A stretch of DNA of 64,000 bases from an uncultured Nitratireductor sp. (lineage in GTDB: Bacteria > Pseudomonadota > Alphaproteobacteria > Rhizobiales > Rhizobiaceae), in contig NZ_CAJXGF010000001.1 of the NCBI RefSeq assembly GCF_913053745.1, positions 58,881 through 122,880 on the forward strand, written 5' to 3'. Positions 8,280 through 15,870 of the stretch are shown here, piece after piece. Position 1 is the stretch's first letter, and the number at the start of each line of letters is the position of its first letter. The notes below the pieces were generated by a model that saw nothing but the letters and a program-made list of their open reading frames with translations, was not told the origin of the DNA and made no database searches. A program made the translations under genes and the position numbers.

Positions 8280-9716
8280 TCAACGGGAATGGGAGGTGGC
8301 TTTCCTGAATGAACGACCGCGCATGACGATTATGCAAAGCGACGGAGCGGCCGCGACAGTGACAAACAGCCATCGCGCCGCATGCGCGGCATTCATATCT
8401 GCGGAGGACGAGCTCGCTCCGGCCAGATTGACAGCCAGGCCCGCGATGGCGGCGCCGAATGCCGTTGCGCACAGCTGCACTGTCATTATGGACGAAGCGG
8501 CGTTGTCGGCTTCGCCCGGAGGCGCGACGCGCAGGACCATCGCCGACAGATGCGGATATGCAAGACCGACGCCGGCCCCTCCGACGACTAGGGCAGCGCA
8601 GATGAAGGCCAGGGGCAGCCAATCGCCAGCAGGTCCAGCCACAGGCAGAACGGCCGCAAGGACGGCCATCGCAGCGAGAGAAAGTACCGGTCCCGCGCGC
8701 ACCGCAATATCGCGACGTTCGGCTTGAAATCCGGATGCGAAGATTGCCGCCGCGGTCCAGCCCGCCGACATGACAGCCGCGATGTAGCCGGCCTCGAGCG
8801 GGGAGCGACCATGCAGCTCTTGAAGAAACAATGGCAGGAAAATCTCCGTGCACGTCACTGTCACGGCAAGAAGTGCCGAGGTTGCATAGAGGCTTCCCAG
8901 CGCCCCCGGGAGCTTGAAAGTATCCGCGGGCAACAGCCTTTTCTTTGAGGCCCGCTCCACCACGACAAGAACAGCGATCAGAATGAGGGCGGCAAGCATG
9001 CCGGCAACGGTCGACGCAACGCCGTCGCCGACTCCGCCCCACGAGGCGGCGAACACGGCAAGCGTCAACAGTCCCAACTGAATGACGGGTAGCGGCTCCG
9101 CGATCTTTCGGTCGACATCGCGTCGCGGCAGAACGAAGAATGCGGCGATGGCAACCAGCCCCGCAAACGGCAGCAGGGCCAGAAACGCACCGCGCCACAA
9201 GCCAAGTTCCGCAAAGGCGCCGCCGACGGCCGGCCCCAACAGGGTGGCCATGCCCCACATACTGGACAGAAGCGCCAGTGCGCGTGGCCAGAGCGGTTCG
9301 GCATAGACCCTTCGAACCATCGCATAAGCCAAGGCCAACAGGATTCCCCCACCGAACCCCTGCACGAACCGGCCGACAAGCATGATCGGCATTGCGTTTG
9401 AACCCGCGCAGATCAAGCTGCCTGCCATGAAAATGACCGCGGCGATGCCGTAGCCTGCACGGGGTCCGGCCTGTGTCAGTACGGGTGAAGACAGCGCCGC
9501 TCCAAGGATTGATGCGATCACGAAAAGGGTCGTGTTCCAGGCATAATAGTCCAGCCCGCCAATCTCGCGCACCACCGAAGGCAGGATCGTCGTCGAAACA
9601 TAGAGGTTGACCGCGTGCAGGGCGACACCGCCGCTCAACGCGAGCGAACGCAGGAGATTTCCACCAGAGATCAAATCCGCCCATCCCGGGCGCGAGATTA
9701 CGCGCGTATCGGTCAT
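8280..9716 (-). CDS. MFS transporter, DHA2-like drug/metabolite exporter
   Basis: 478 residues with many hydrophobic helices and an N-terminal motif LHAVNLYVSTTILPSVVREIG usual in the first helix of DHA proton-coupled exporters; RFVQGFGGGILLALAYAMVRRV matches helix 4 and motif B. It overlaps the sigma-factor gene by 4 nt (ATGA), so it is in the same operon and probably in the ECF41 regulon. The substrate is unknown. A long overlapping frame (8248-9987) is a shadow. Confidence 0.88.
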   Translation of the reverse strand: MTDTRVISRPGWADLISGGNLLRSLALSGGVALHAVNLYVSTTILPSVVREIGGLDYYAWNTTLFVIASILGAALSSPVLTQAGPRAGYGIAAVIFMAGSLICAGSNAMPIMLVGRFVQGFGGGILLALAYAMVRRVYAEPLWPRALALLSSMWGMATLLGPAVGGAFAELGLWRGAFLALLPFAGLVAIAAFFVLPRRDVDRKIAEPLPVIQLGLLTLAVFAASWGGVGDGVASTVAGMLAALILIAVLVVVERASKKRLLPADTFKLPGALGSLYATSALLAVTVTCTEIFLPLFLQELHGRSPLEAGYIAAVMSAGWTAAAIFASGFQAERRDIAVRAGPVLSLAAMAVLAAVLPVAGPAGDWLPLAFICAALVVGGAGVGLAYPHLSAMVLRVAPPGEADNAASSIMTVQLCATAFGAAIAGLAVNLAGASSSSADMNAAHAARWLFVTVAAAPSLCIIVMRGRSFRKATSHSR

Positions 9717-10603
9717 TGTATCTTGCTTTCCGTATCACCGAGACGGGCCAGTTTGTCCGGATTGCGCATGATGTAGATGCCGATGAGTTCGCCCTGAGCG
9801 TCCCAGGCGAGGCCAACGGAGGCGACGATGTTCGGACCGTCAAAAACAAGGGCACCGCGGGTGCCGTTGATATCGACACGCTGCCACCTGTAGCCGGACC
9901 ACGACCGGTTGAGGGTTCCGCCAACAAAACCGAGCACGTTGGCCTTGCCCAACAGCGGATGCAGAAGCGCCAACGCCTTGCCGCCACCGTCCGCCCGCAA
10001 CTCGATGTCTTCCCTCATCAGGGCCGCAAGCTGCACGGTGCTTCCAGTCGCGATCGCCGCCTGGAAGGCTGCGAGCAGTTCATCCTGTCTTTTTCTCGGA
10101 ACGACCGCGCCCGGCTCCTCGCGTCCAATGCGTCCGCGTGCGCGCGAGACCAGTTTTCGACACGCGGCTTCCGTCACGTCCAGTGCCGCCGCCACATCTT
10201 CATAGGGCTGGTCGAATATCTCCCGCAGGAGATAGGCGGCCCGTTCCTTCGGCGCGAGCCGCTCCAGAACGAGCATGAAGGCAAGCGAGAGCGTTGACGA
10301 CAGCTCAGCCGCACCTTCCGGGGTATCCCCGGTCATCGTTTGTATCGGCTCCGGCAGCCACGCGCCGACATAATCGACCCGCGACCGGCGGGCGGATCGC
10401 AGCATGTCGATGCAGCGGCGTGTGCAAACGGCGGTTAACCAGCCGGCTGGATTCGATATGGTCCCGCGTTCGCATGCCTGCCATTTGAGATAGGTATCCT
10501 GAACCGCATCCTCGGCTTCTGCCAGCGAACCGAGAATGCGGTAAGCCAGCCCTGTCAGGAACGGACGACGGTCTTCGAACATCGTTGTCTCGGGCTGCTG
10601 CAT
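9713..10603 (-). CDS. ECF41-type RNA polymerase sigma factor with C-terminal SnoaL-like domain
   Basis: 296 residues. Sigma-2 lies at residues about 10-75 (ILGSLAEAEDAVQDTYLKW), sigma-4 at about 105-160 (ERAAYLLREIFDQPYEDVAAALDVTEAACRKLVSRAR), then a SnoaL-like C-terminal domain. All three signature motifs of the ECF41 group are visible: WLPEP (82-86) in the linker, DGGGK (205-209) and NPDKL (281-285). In ECF41 proteins the C-terminal domain replaces a separate anti-sigma factor and tunes activity. It starts 1 nt after the AhpD-like gene stop, and the exporter follows with ATGA overlap. The signal is unknown. Confidence 0.92.
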   Translation of the reverse strand: MQQPETTMFEDRRPFLTGLAYRILGSLAEAEDAVQDTYLKWQACERGTISNPAGWLTAVCTRRCIDMLRSARRSRVDYVGAWLPEPIQTMTGDTPEGAAELSSTLSLAFMLVLERLAPKERAAYLLREIFDQPYEDVAAALDVTEAACRKLVSRARGRIGREEPGAVVPRKRQDELLAAFQAAIATGSTVQLAALMREDIELRADGGGKALALLHPLLGKANVLGFVGGTLNRSWSGYRWQRVDINGTRGALVFDGPNIVASVGLAWDAQGELIGIYIMRNPDKLARLGDTESKIQ

Positions 10604-10604
10604 G

Positions 10605-11033
10605 TCAGTGGGCGGATATCTGGATGCGGTTCCACAGGTTGATCATCGCGACTGTCGCGGTCAACGCGCTGATCTCGGCTTCGCTGAAATGTTCGCGCAA
10701 CTCGGCGCGCAAGGGGCCGTAGTCGGTCTTGCGGTCAATCTGTGTGAGAGCCTCGGTCCAGGCGAGCGCCGCGCGTTCCTTCGGAGTGAAATCGCCGACA
10801 TGCGCCCACACCGTCAGGCGATCGAGGCGTTCGTTGGTTTCCCCGTCATCGCGCGCTTCTCTCGTATGCATCTTGACGCAATAGGCGCATGCGTTGATCT
10901 GCGACGCCCGCAATTGCACGAGATGGTGCAGCATCCGGTCGAGGCCATGCTCGTCGATCGCGCCGTGAACCTTCTCCAGCGTCGCGAAAACAGCGGGGAC
11001 GTTCTTGTAGTGGTTTACGGGATTGGTTGTCAT
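10605..11033 (-). CDS. Carboxymuconolactone decarboxylase/AhpD-like protein
   Basis: 142 residues from the ATG at 11033, chosen because GGAG lies 7 nt before it; the ATG at 11045 has no ribosome site. The motif CAYCVKMHTREAR (C-x2-C with a following His) is the redox centre of AhpD/CMD-family peroxidase-like proteins. These are the standard partners and targets of ECF41 sigma factors. It is first in the operon, directly behind a strong ECF41-like promoter. A role in peroxide or thiol redox is plausible, but the substrate is not known. Confidence 0.88.
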   Translation of the reverse strand: MTTNPVNHYKNVPAVFATLEKVHGAIDEHGLDRMLHHLVQLRASQINACAYCVKMHTREARDDGETNERLDRLTVWAHVGDFTPKERAALAWTEALTQIDRKTDYGPLRAELREHFSEAEISALTATVAMINLWNRIQISAH

Positions 11034-11064
11034 CGAAAGCTCCATCTGAACGTTGTATCACCGT

Positions 11065-11091
11065 GACGATCCAGCCCGCCGATTTGTGACC
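11065..11091 (-). promoter_or_regulatory. ECF41-type promoter for the CMD-sigma-MFS operon
   Basis: On the minus strand GGTCACA, then 16 nt, then CGTC. The known ECF41 consensus is TGTCACA with about 16 nt to CGTC, so only the first base differs. The -10 element lies about 30 nt before the start codon of the AhpD-like gene, leaving a short leader with the GGAG site. This points to autoregulation of the sigma factor. Confidence 0.75.
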
Positions 11092-11458
11092 TGCCCCGTA
11101 AAACACCTCTGGTGAGACTGCGGCTGCAGCCGAGACCGGAGCTCACCCTGTTTTTGGTGCGATGCGTCTGTGTTGCCAGCCGCCATCGTGCCGGTTCAAA
11201 TGGGGCGTCGATCAGCCCGGGTTTACCCCGTATTCCAGACCGGCCTTCTCGATGCCGATCAGGAAAATGGCCGACAATCGAGAATTTGTGGCGGAAGAAT
11301 TGTTTGATTGGTGTCCAGGCGCGTGGGAAAATTTCTTTCCTGAGCGGCCACGTCGAATCCTTCAAAGGCGGCATACACGACAATTTTTTGAACGCGACTG
11401 TCACCGCAGCCAGTTCCAGAGCTTCCGCGTGCTGTTCGACTGCAATTGCACCGCTTGC
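11092..11458. other. Intergenic stretch, nothing recognised
   Basis: Apart from the promoter at its left edge, the roughly 370 nt up to the marR stop hold only overlapping short ORFs without family resemblance. The segment is transcribed away from on the left and into on the right, so it may carry the marR 3' end and terminator, but no clear hairpin with a T-run was seen. Confidence 0.35.
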
Positions 11459-11950
11459 TCAAACTTCGCCATCTGCGGCGCTTGAACCCGTCGAGGGCTG
11501 GCTCAATGCCGGATCAAATTTCAGTGGCAGGTCACTTGCGGCGTTGAAAACAGCCGACAGTGCGCCAGAGCTTCGGTGCTTGCCTGAAACCTCATCCAAC
11601 GCTTTCTCGTAATCGGGCCGTGCCGCCTCCAAACGTGTGCGCCCCTTTTCGGTGAGTACAGTGTAGACGCCCCGCTTGTCATCCGGGCAAAGGTCTCGGA
11701 TGGTAAGGCCACCGCGCTCCAGACGCTCCACCATTCGCGATACAGAACTCTGGTTCAGTTGCAGGTAAGCAGCCAGTTCCTGCATTCGCAATTCGCTGTT
11801 TGCGGATCTGGAGAGGACTTCAAGCGCACGATAGTCCGACAAGCCAAAGCCGTGTTGTTCCTGGAGGAGCCTCCCCAGCTCGATTTCGACATTCGCCACG
11901 GCCTGGACCAACGCCAGCCAGGAATCACTTCTCTTGGACATCAGCAGCAT
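11459..11950 (-). CDS. MarR family transcriptional regulator
   Basis: 163 residues from the ATG at 11950; an ATG nine bases further in is also possible. The winged helix is clear: FGLSDYRALEVLSRSANSELRMQELAAYL, recognition helix NQSSVSRMVERLERGGLTI, and the wing DDKRGVYTVLTEKGR with the usual Asp-Arg-Gly pattern. It is the last gene after the SMR transporters and deaminase on the same strand and probably controls them. A strong palindrome lies just upstream (11971-12000). Confidence 0.88.
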   Translation of the reverse strand: MLLMSKRSDSWLALVQAVANVEIELGRLLQEQHGFGLSDYRALEVLSRSANSELRMQELAAYLQLNQSSVSRMVERLERGGLTIRDLCPDDKRGVYTVLTEKGRTRLEAARPDYEKALDEVSGKHRSSGALSAVFNAASDLPLKFDPALSQPSTGSSAADGEV

Positions 11951-11970
11951 TACCTCTAGTGAGAACAATC

Positions 11971-12000
11971 CTTGCCTTGGAACATGTATGTTCATGCAAG
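11971..12000. promoter_or_regulatory. Candidate MarR operator
   Basis: GAACAT-GT-ATGTTC (11980-11993) is a perfect 6-bp inverted repeat, and outside it CTTGC and GCAAG form a second pair of arms. It sits in the 75-nt gap between the deaminase stop and marR, so it may give marR its own autoregulated promoter. Confidence 0.5.
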
Positions 12001-12025
12001 AAATTAGACAAGTCGATATCCTTCA

Positions 12026-12511
12026 CTATGGGAAGCGAAGTTTGGCGCCGAATTCGAGAAATGGGTGCAACCTGCCGGGGACGGGAAACTTCTTGGCGGA
12101 AGGAGAACGCCAAGTTATCGGGTCTTGGGCAAAGACGCGGTATGAGTCGCGATAATCAAAGCCATGCGCGGCCGCCTCGTCGCGGTCGGCGGCGAATAAC
12201 ACATGCGAGATACCGGCGAAAAGCGCACTCATATAGCACATAGCGCAGGGCTCTCCCGAAGCCAGAAGGGTCGCGCCCCTCAGATCGGTTTTCCCATGCA
12301 TGCGGCAGGCATCACGTATCGCTTCGACTTCGGCATGCGCGGTCGGGTCGAGGAGCTCCCGGACGCGGTTGACGCCGCGACCGAGAACGATGCCACGCCG
12401 ATCGACGACGAGAGCGGTGAAGGGAATGCCACCTTCATGAACATGGTTCACGGAGAAGGCGACCGCCTCCTCCATGAGCCGTGCCAACCGAGCGGAAGGT
12501 TCGGCGACCAT
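12026..12511 (-). CDS. Nucleoside/guanine deaminase-like zinc enzyme (CMP/dCMP deaminase fold)
   Basis: 161 residues from the ATG at 12511, which overlaps the stop of the SMR gene (ATGA); the long upstream part of the tracked frame is a shadow of that gene. The zinc site is complete: HAEVEAI (His plus catalytic Glu) and PCAMC (two Cys). The layout fits bacterial guanine deaminase or tRNA-adenosine deaminase relatives. Coupling to paired small multidrug transporters suggests that it modifies an exported or imported nitrogen-rich compound, but this is inference. Confidence 0.82.
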   Translation of the reverse strand: MVAEPSARLARLMEEAVAFSVNHVHEGGIPFTALVVDRRGIVLGRGVNRVRELLDPTAHAEVEAIRDACRMHGKTDLRGATLLASGEPCAMCYMSALFAGISHVLFAADRDEAAAHGFDYRDSYRVFAQDPITWRSPSAKKFPVPGRLHPFLEFGAKLRFP

Positions 12512-12882
12512 CAGGCTTGCCCATGAAGCTTGGCGCTGTCGGCGAGCTTCAACCAGACGACACCCGCAATGATGACACCCAGCCAGAAGGCCTGGATCAG
12601 CGTCAACGGCTGATCGAGCAGGATGCTGCCCAGAACGGCCGCTCCGACCGAGCCGACACCGGCCCAAACGGCATAGCCGATTCCGACGTCGATGGTTCGC
12701 AGGGCGGCGCTGAGAAAGTAAAGCGTGAGCAGGAAGAAAACGACGGCGGCGGCCGACCAGCTCAGCACCGTAAATGCCTGGCTGCCCCCTACGCTGAGCG
12801 CGTAGCCGATTTCGAAAGCGCTGGCGAGAAGCAGCATGCCCCATGCAGCACCGCTGCTCTGGTGTTTTTGGATTGTGTCCAT
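12511..12882 (-). CDS. SMR family transporter, first of a pair (downstream gene)
   Basis: 123 residues with four hydrophobic helices. The membrane glutamate of helix 1 is in ASAFEIGYALSVGGSQAF and the helix-3 motif is GIGYAVWAGVGSVGAAVLG, both standard for small multidrug resistance proteins. It is longer than typical (about 105) by a short N-terminal extension. It lies 68 nt after a second, different SMR gene and overlaps the deaminase. Such side-by-side genes usually form a heterodimer of opposite membrane orientation, often of the Gdx/SugE guanidinium type. Confidence 0.88.
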   Translation of the reverse strand: MDTIQKHQSSGAAWGMLLLASAFEIGYALSVGGSQAFTVLSWSAAAVVFFLLTLYFLSAALRTIDVGIGYAVWAGVGSVGAAVLGSILLDQPLTLIQAFWLGVIIAGVVWLKLADSAKLHGQA

Positions 12883-12950
12883 TTGTTCAGTTCCCTTTGG
12901 TCAGGATGAAAATTGGAGGAATGGATGTATGCGTGTCACGTGTCGGTCTG

Positions 12951-13271
12951 TCATGCGGCACCGCTGAGACGCAGACCGACGACGCCCCCGATGACCAAGA
13001 GGATGCCCAGCGCCTTCTTCCAGCCCAGTTGCTGGCCGAAGAACAGCGCGCCGAGAATGACGATCCCGACGCCGGAGACGGAGGTCCAGATCGCGTATCC
13101 GACACCCACGTCGAAGGTGAGCAGCGCCAGGCTGAGGAAGAAGGTAGCGATGGTTCCGCTGACGAGCGTCGCGATCGTCCACCAGAAGCGGGTGAACCCC
13201 TTTGCATTGCCCGCACTGATTGCAACCGCGATCTCAAAGATCACGGCGATTCCGAGATAAAGCCAACTCAT
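12951..13271 (-). CDS. SMR family transporter, second of a pair (upstream gene)
   Basis: 106 residues from the ATG at 13271; the tracked frame before it is shadow. Four helices are visible, with the key glutamate in LGIAVIFEIAVAISAG, GFTR after helix 1, and GVGYAIWTSVSGVGIVILG in helix 3. The GFTR motif is like Gdx/SugE exporters. It is the first gene of the probable unit SMR-SMR-deaminase-marR. A heterodimer with the next gene is inferred from adjacency and sequence difference. Confidence 0.87.
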   Translation of the reverse strand: MSWLYLGIAVIFEIAVAISAGNAKGFTRFWWTIATLVSGTIATFFLSLALLTFDVGVGYAIWTSVSGVGIVILGALFFGQQLGWKKALGILLVIGGVVGLRLSGAA

Positions 13272-13350
13272 TGCAACTATCCTTTTTTGAGTGGTGAGTT
13301 CGTGAACGCACGTGCCGACCGTTCGGCGGTTTCGCCGGATCACACCGGCT

Positions 13351-13953
13351 CTAGTCGCCGCTAGCTCTTTCAAGCCGTTCGAGTGCCTGCAGCAGTTCGT
13401 CCCTTGACGGCGTGCCCCGAAAGACCTGTGCACCGACAATGATTGTAGGAACTGATGTGATCGCCATGTCTTCCCGCGCGTAGCGCAGCGCCTCGCGATG
13501 ACGTTCCAGATAAGCACCGGTTTCGAGCGCCTGACGCGCTTCGCCGGGATCGATCCCCGCCTTAGCCGCCAGTTCGATCAAGATTTCGGGATTCCCGATA
13601 TCGCGATCCTCCTGAAAGAAGGCGCGCAACACCTGCATGGAGTACGGATGGTCGAGCCCCCTATCCTGTGCCAGCGCCAACAGCTCAAATGCTTTTTCCG
13701 TCCGTGGCTGCGGCGAAATCGACGGAAGCTTGATTGGCACTCCAAGTCTTTCCGCCAGCGAATAAACCGATCTCTTCCAGATCGCGGGCAGATATGGATC
13801 TTCAGGCCGCAGCGTCGGCACAGGCTGAGGCCGCAACTCGAAGCCACGCCAGAATATACGAATGTTCCGGTTCCCTATGGCATCAGACAGAACCTGCTCC
13901 GCAAGCAGGCAGAACGGACAAACATAGTCCAAGTAGACAGTTACGGTTCTCAT
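13351..13953 (-). CDS. DsbA family thiol oxidoreductase, FrnE-like
   Basis: 200 residues from the ATG at 13953, preceded by GGAGG at 6 nt; the in-frame ATG at 13986 lacks a ribosome site. The thioredoxin-fold active site CPFC is at residues 12-15 (DYVCPFCLLAEQVL), followed by the helical insert of DsbA/2-hydroxychromene-2-carboxylate-isomerase relatives and the cis-Pro strand SVPTIIVG. No signal peptide is seen, so it is cytoplasmic, like FrnE or polyketide-type DsbA proteins. It lies 79 nt upstream of the SMR pair on the same strand and may belong with it. Confidence 0.85.
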   Translation of the reverse strand: MRTVTVYLDYVCPFCLLAEQVLSDAIGNRNIRIFWRGFELRPQPVPTLRPEDPYLPAIWKRSVYSLAERLGVPIKLPSISPQPRTEKAFELLALAQDRGLDHPYSMQVLRAFFQEDRDIGNPEILIELAAKAGIDPGEARQALETGAYLERHREALRYAREDMAITSVPTIIVGAQVFRGTPSRDELLQALERLERASGD

Positions 13954-13966
13954 CGGCGGCCTCCAT

Positions 13967-14032
13967 TTATATGCATGCACATGCACTTATATAGCGAGAG
14001 CAGCATTGTCAATATATGTGTATGTGCAAGCA
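13967..14032. repeat. Imperfect inverted repeat in the promoter region of the DsbA-like gene
   Basis: TGCATGCACATGCACTTATATA on one side and TATATGTGTATGTGCAAGCA on the other are imperfect inverted copies about 20 nt apart. The left arm contains the palindrome TGCATGCA and lies just upstream of the DsbA-like start. It may be an operator, with TATATA as -10 element. No regulator is assigned. Confidence 0.35.
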
Positions 14033-14791
14033 TTTATTTTTCCGCTGCGTGCACCGCAGGCGAGTTTGTCGGCCAAAGTTTGATATCGCCCGACATCGAA
14101 GCGATAAGCCTGTATTCAGTATCGAGGCGGCAGTCTCGCCCGTAAGCAGCAGCCGAACGGCGCCTATTGCACGCGCCTCCAACCGAGCGACATTTTGCCG
14201 AACCGGTCGCTTGCGCACGACGCCGCGCGTCGGCGGCCGGAGCCCCCTGCGACCGTAGGCAGAAGCTGACGATTACCCGCGTGGCTGCAAAGCTTCGCCT
14301 TTCGAGATGGAAGGTATTGCGGGCATCAACGCCATGGCTTCACAACTCGACGCATTTTTCGTGAACCTTTTCCTCTACCGCTGGGACCACGACCTCCACC
14401 CTGGCATAGGGGACGAAAGAATGTCGGAACCTCAGTCATCAATGCTCTCGCTTCAGCTCTTCAGATGGAGCGGAAACTGCACTCAAACTTCGAACTTCTA
14501 AAGTGATAGAATTTACATCATCTTGATCATGCTAAATGATCAGATTAATGCAATTTGGCTCCATCCGACGCGTCTCGGCATGCGCACCGCTGCCATCCGC
14601 TCCCGTCATTGTCACTGTCCGGTGGCGCGATCCGTTCTGGCTGAAACCGCGGAACAGCGACGTCTCAACGTGGCCGAGTTAAAAGACGGCGTGATGATTT
14701 AAGAGTATGTGCATAGCGAATCCGCTTTCGTTTCCATGTTGAAGCCAGTGGATCGCAAATCGTCAGGCTCGGCATCGGCCCTTTGCCGTGG
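14033..14791. other. Gene-poor stretch with one small palindrome
   Basis: About 760 nt without a gene I can support. Short frames on both strands (for example 14009-14218 minus) show no family features. An AT-rich patch around 14510-14560 contains the perfect palindrome TGATCAT-GCTAA-ATGATCA (14524-14542), which could be a protein-binding site or a chance feature of the drop in GC. Confidence 0.35.
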
Positions 14792-15733
14792 TCAAAGAGA
14801 AGCGGTCATTCCGCCATCGACAAAAATCATCGAACCGGTCAGATAGCTCATGTCCGGGGAAGCCATATTCAGGATCACTGCCGCAATCTCGCGGGGCGCC
14901 GCGACCCGCTGCAAGCCCGCAACATTGCTGCGGCTCCAAAGGCCGATCGCAGCGTTCCATGCGGCATCCGGCGCATCGATGAAACCGGCCTGCCGGCGGA
15001 TCATCTCCGTATCGGTCGCACCCGGACAAATACCGTTCACCCGGATGCCCCTGTCGGCATATTCCAACGCCGCAGTCTGCACGAGCCCGGCCAGCGCGCG
15101 CTTGCTGGCATTGTAGGCGCCAAGACCGGGTCGCGCCCCGACAATATTGACCGAGGCCGTCACGATGATCTGGGCCCCGCGATCGAGCATATGTGGAATC
15201 TGCGCCTTCATCGACAGGAAGACGCCACGCACATTCGTGCTTTGCAGGTCGTCCCAGTCGTCTGCTTCGATCTCGTGCAGCGGCTTGCTGAAACTGATGC
15301 CGGCATTGTTGAGCGCCAGGTCGATTCCGCCGAAACGCGCCACCGCGCGCCGGACGAAACTGTCGATCTCTTCTGCCTCGCGCACATCCGCCTTTATGTA
15401 GAGCGCTTCGCCACCTGTCTCGCGAATCGTCTTCTCCACTTCCGCTCCCAGCGCCTCGCGCCGTCCACAAAACACGACGCGCGCGCCCTCGGCCGCGAAG
15501 GCTTCCGCCGCCGCCCGTCCGATCCCTGACGTCGCGCCGGTGATCATGACCACCTGATCGGCAAAACGACGCCTGCCCTCGAAGACCGGCGAAGCTGGCG
15601 GACGCCCTACCCCGGCAAGGGCCATGCCTCCCGTAACCCCCATCGCCGCTCCCGCGAGGGAACCGGCTGCCGCCACGCCAAGCACACGCCGCCTTCCGGG
15701 ATTTGCCGGTTCTTCGTTTTCTTGTTCCATCAT
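14792..15733 (-). CDS. SDR family oxidoreductase with Tat-type signal
   Basis: 313 residues. The N-terminus (GRRRVLGVAAAGSLAGAAMGV, residues about 13-33) looks like a twin-arginine signal or a Tat anchor, which is unusual for this normally cytoplasmic family. The Rossmann part is complete: TGATSGIGRAA cofactor loop, NNAGIS, catalytic Ser in TASVN and YNASKRA (Tyr and Lys). It is a classical SDR, reducing or oxidising an alcohol/ketone with NAD(P). It lies 137 nt downstream of a LysR gene on the same strand. Folded export with bound NADP would explain the Tat signal. The second ATG is the better start. Confidence 0.85.
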   Translation of the reverse strand: MMEQENEEPANPGRRRVLGVAAAGSLAGAAMGVTGGMALAGVGRPPASPVFEGRRRFADQVVMITGATSGIGRAAAEAFAAEGARVVFCGRREALGAEVEKTIRETGGEALYIKADVREAEEIDSFVRRAVARFGGIDLALNNAGISFSKPLHEIEADDWDDLQSTNVRGVFLSMKAQIPHMLDRGAQIIVTASVNIVGARPGLGAYNASKRALAGLVQTAALEYADRGIRVNGICPGATDTEMIRRQAGFIDAPDAAWNAAIGLWSRSNVAGLQRVAAPREIAAVILNMASPDMSYLTGSMIFVDGGMTASL

Positions 15734-15870
15734 GCCGCGCCAACCGCCGTCTTCGGGATCACATTGAATTTGGAGAAGCTAGACTGCGGCGCATGCGAAC
15801 GACAATCCGGCTTGATCTGCACGAACCGTGAAGCAGCGCTTCACGATGGTTGCGCGTGCGATCCAATGGA

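Noticed and set aside
8248-9987. 579-residue minus-strand ORF over the MFS gene
   Set aside because: It is out of frame with the MFS protein, Arg/Gly/Cys-rich and crosses the sigma-factor gene; it shows no motifs.
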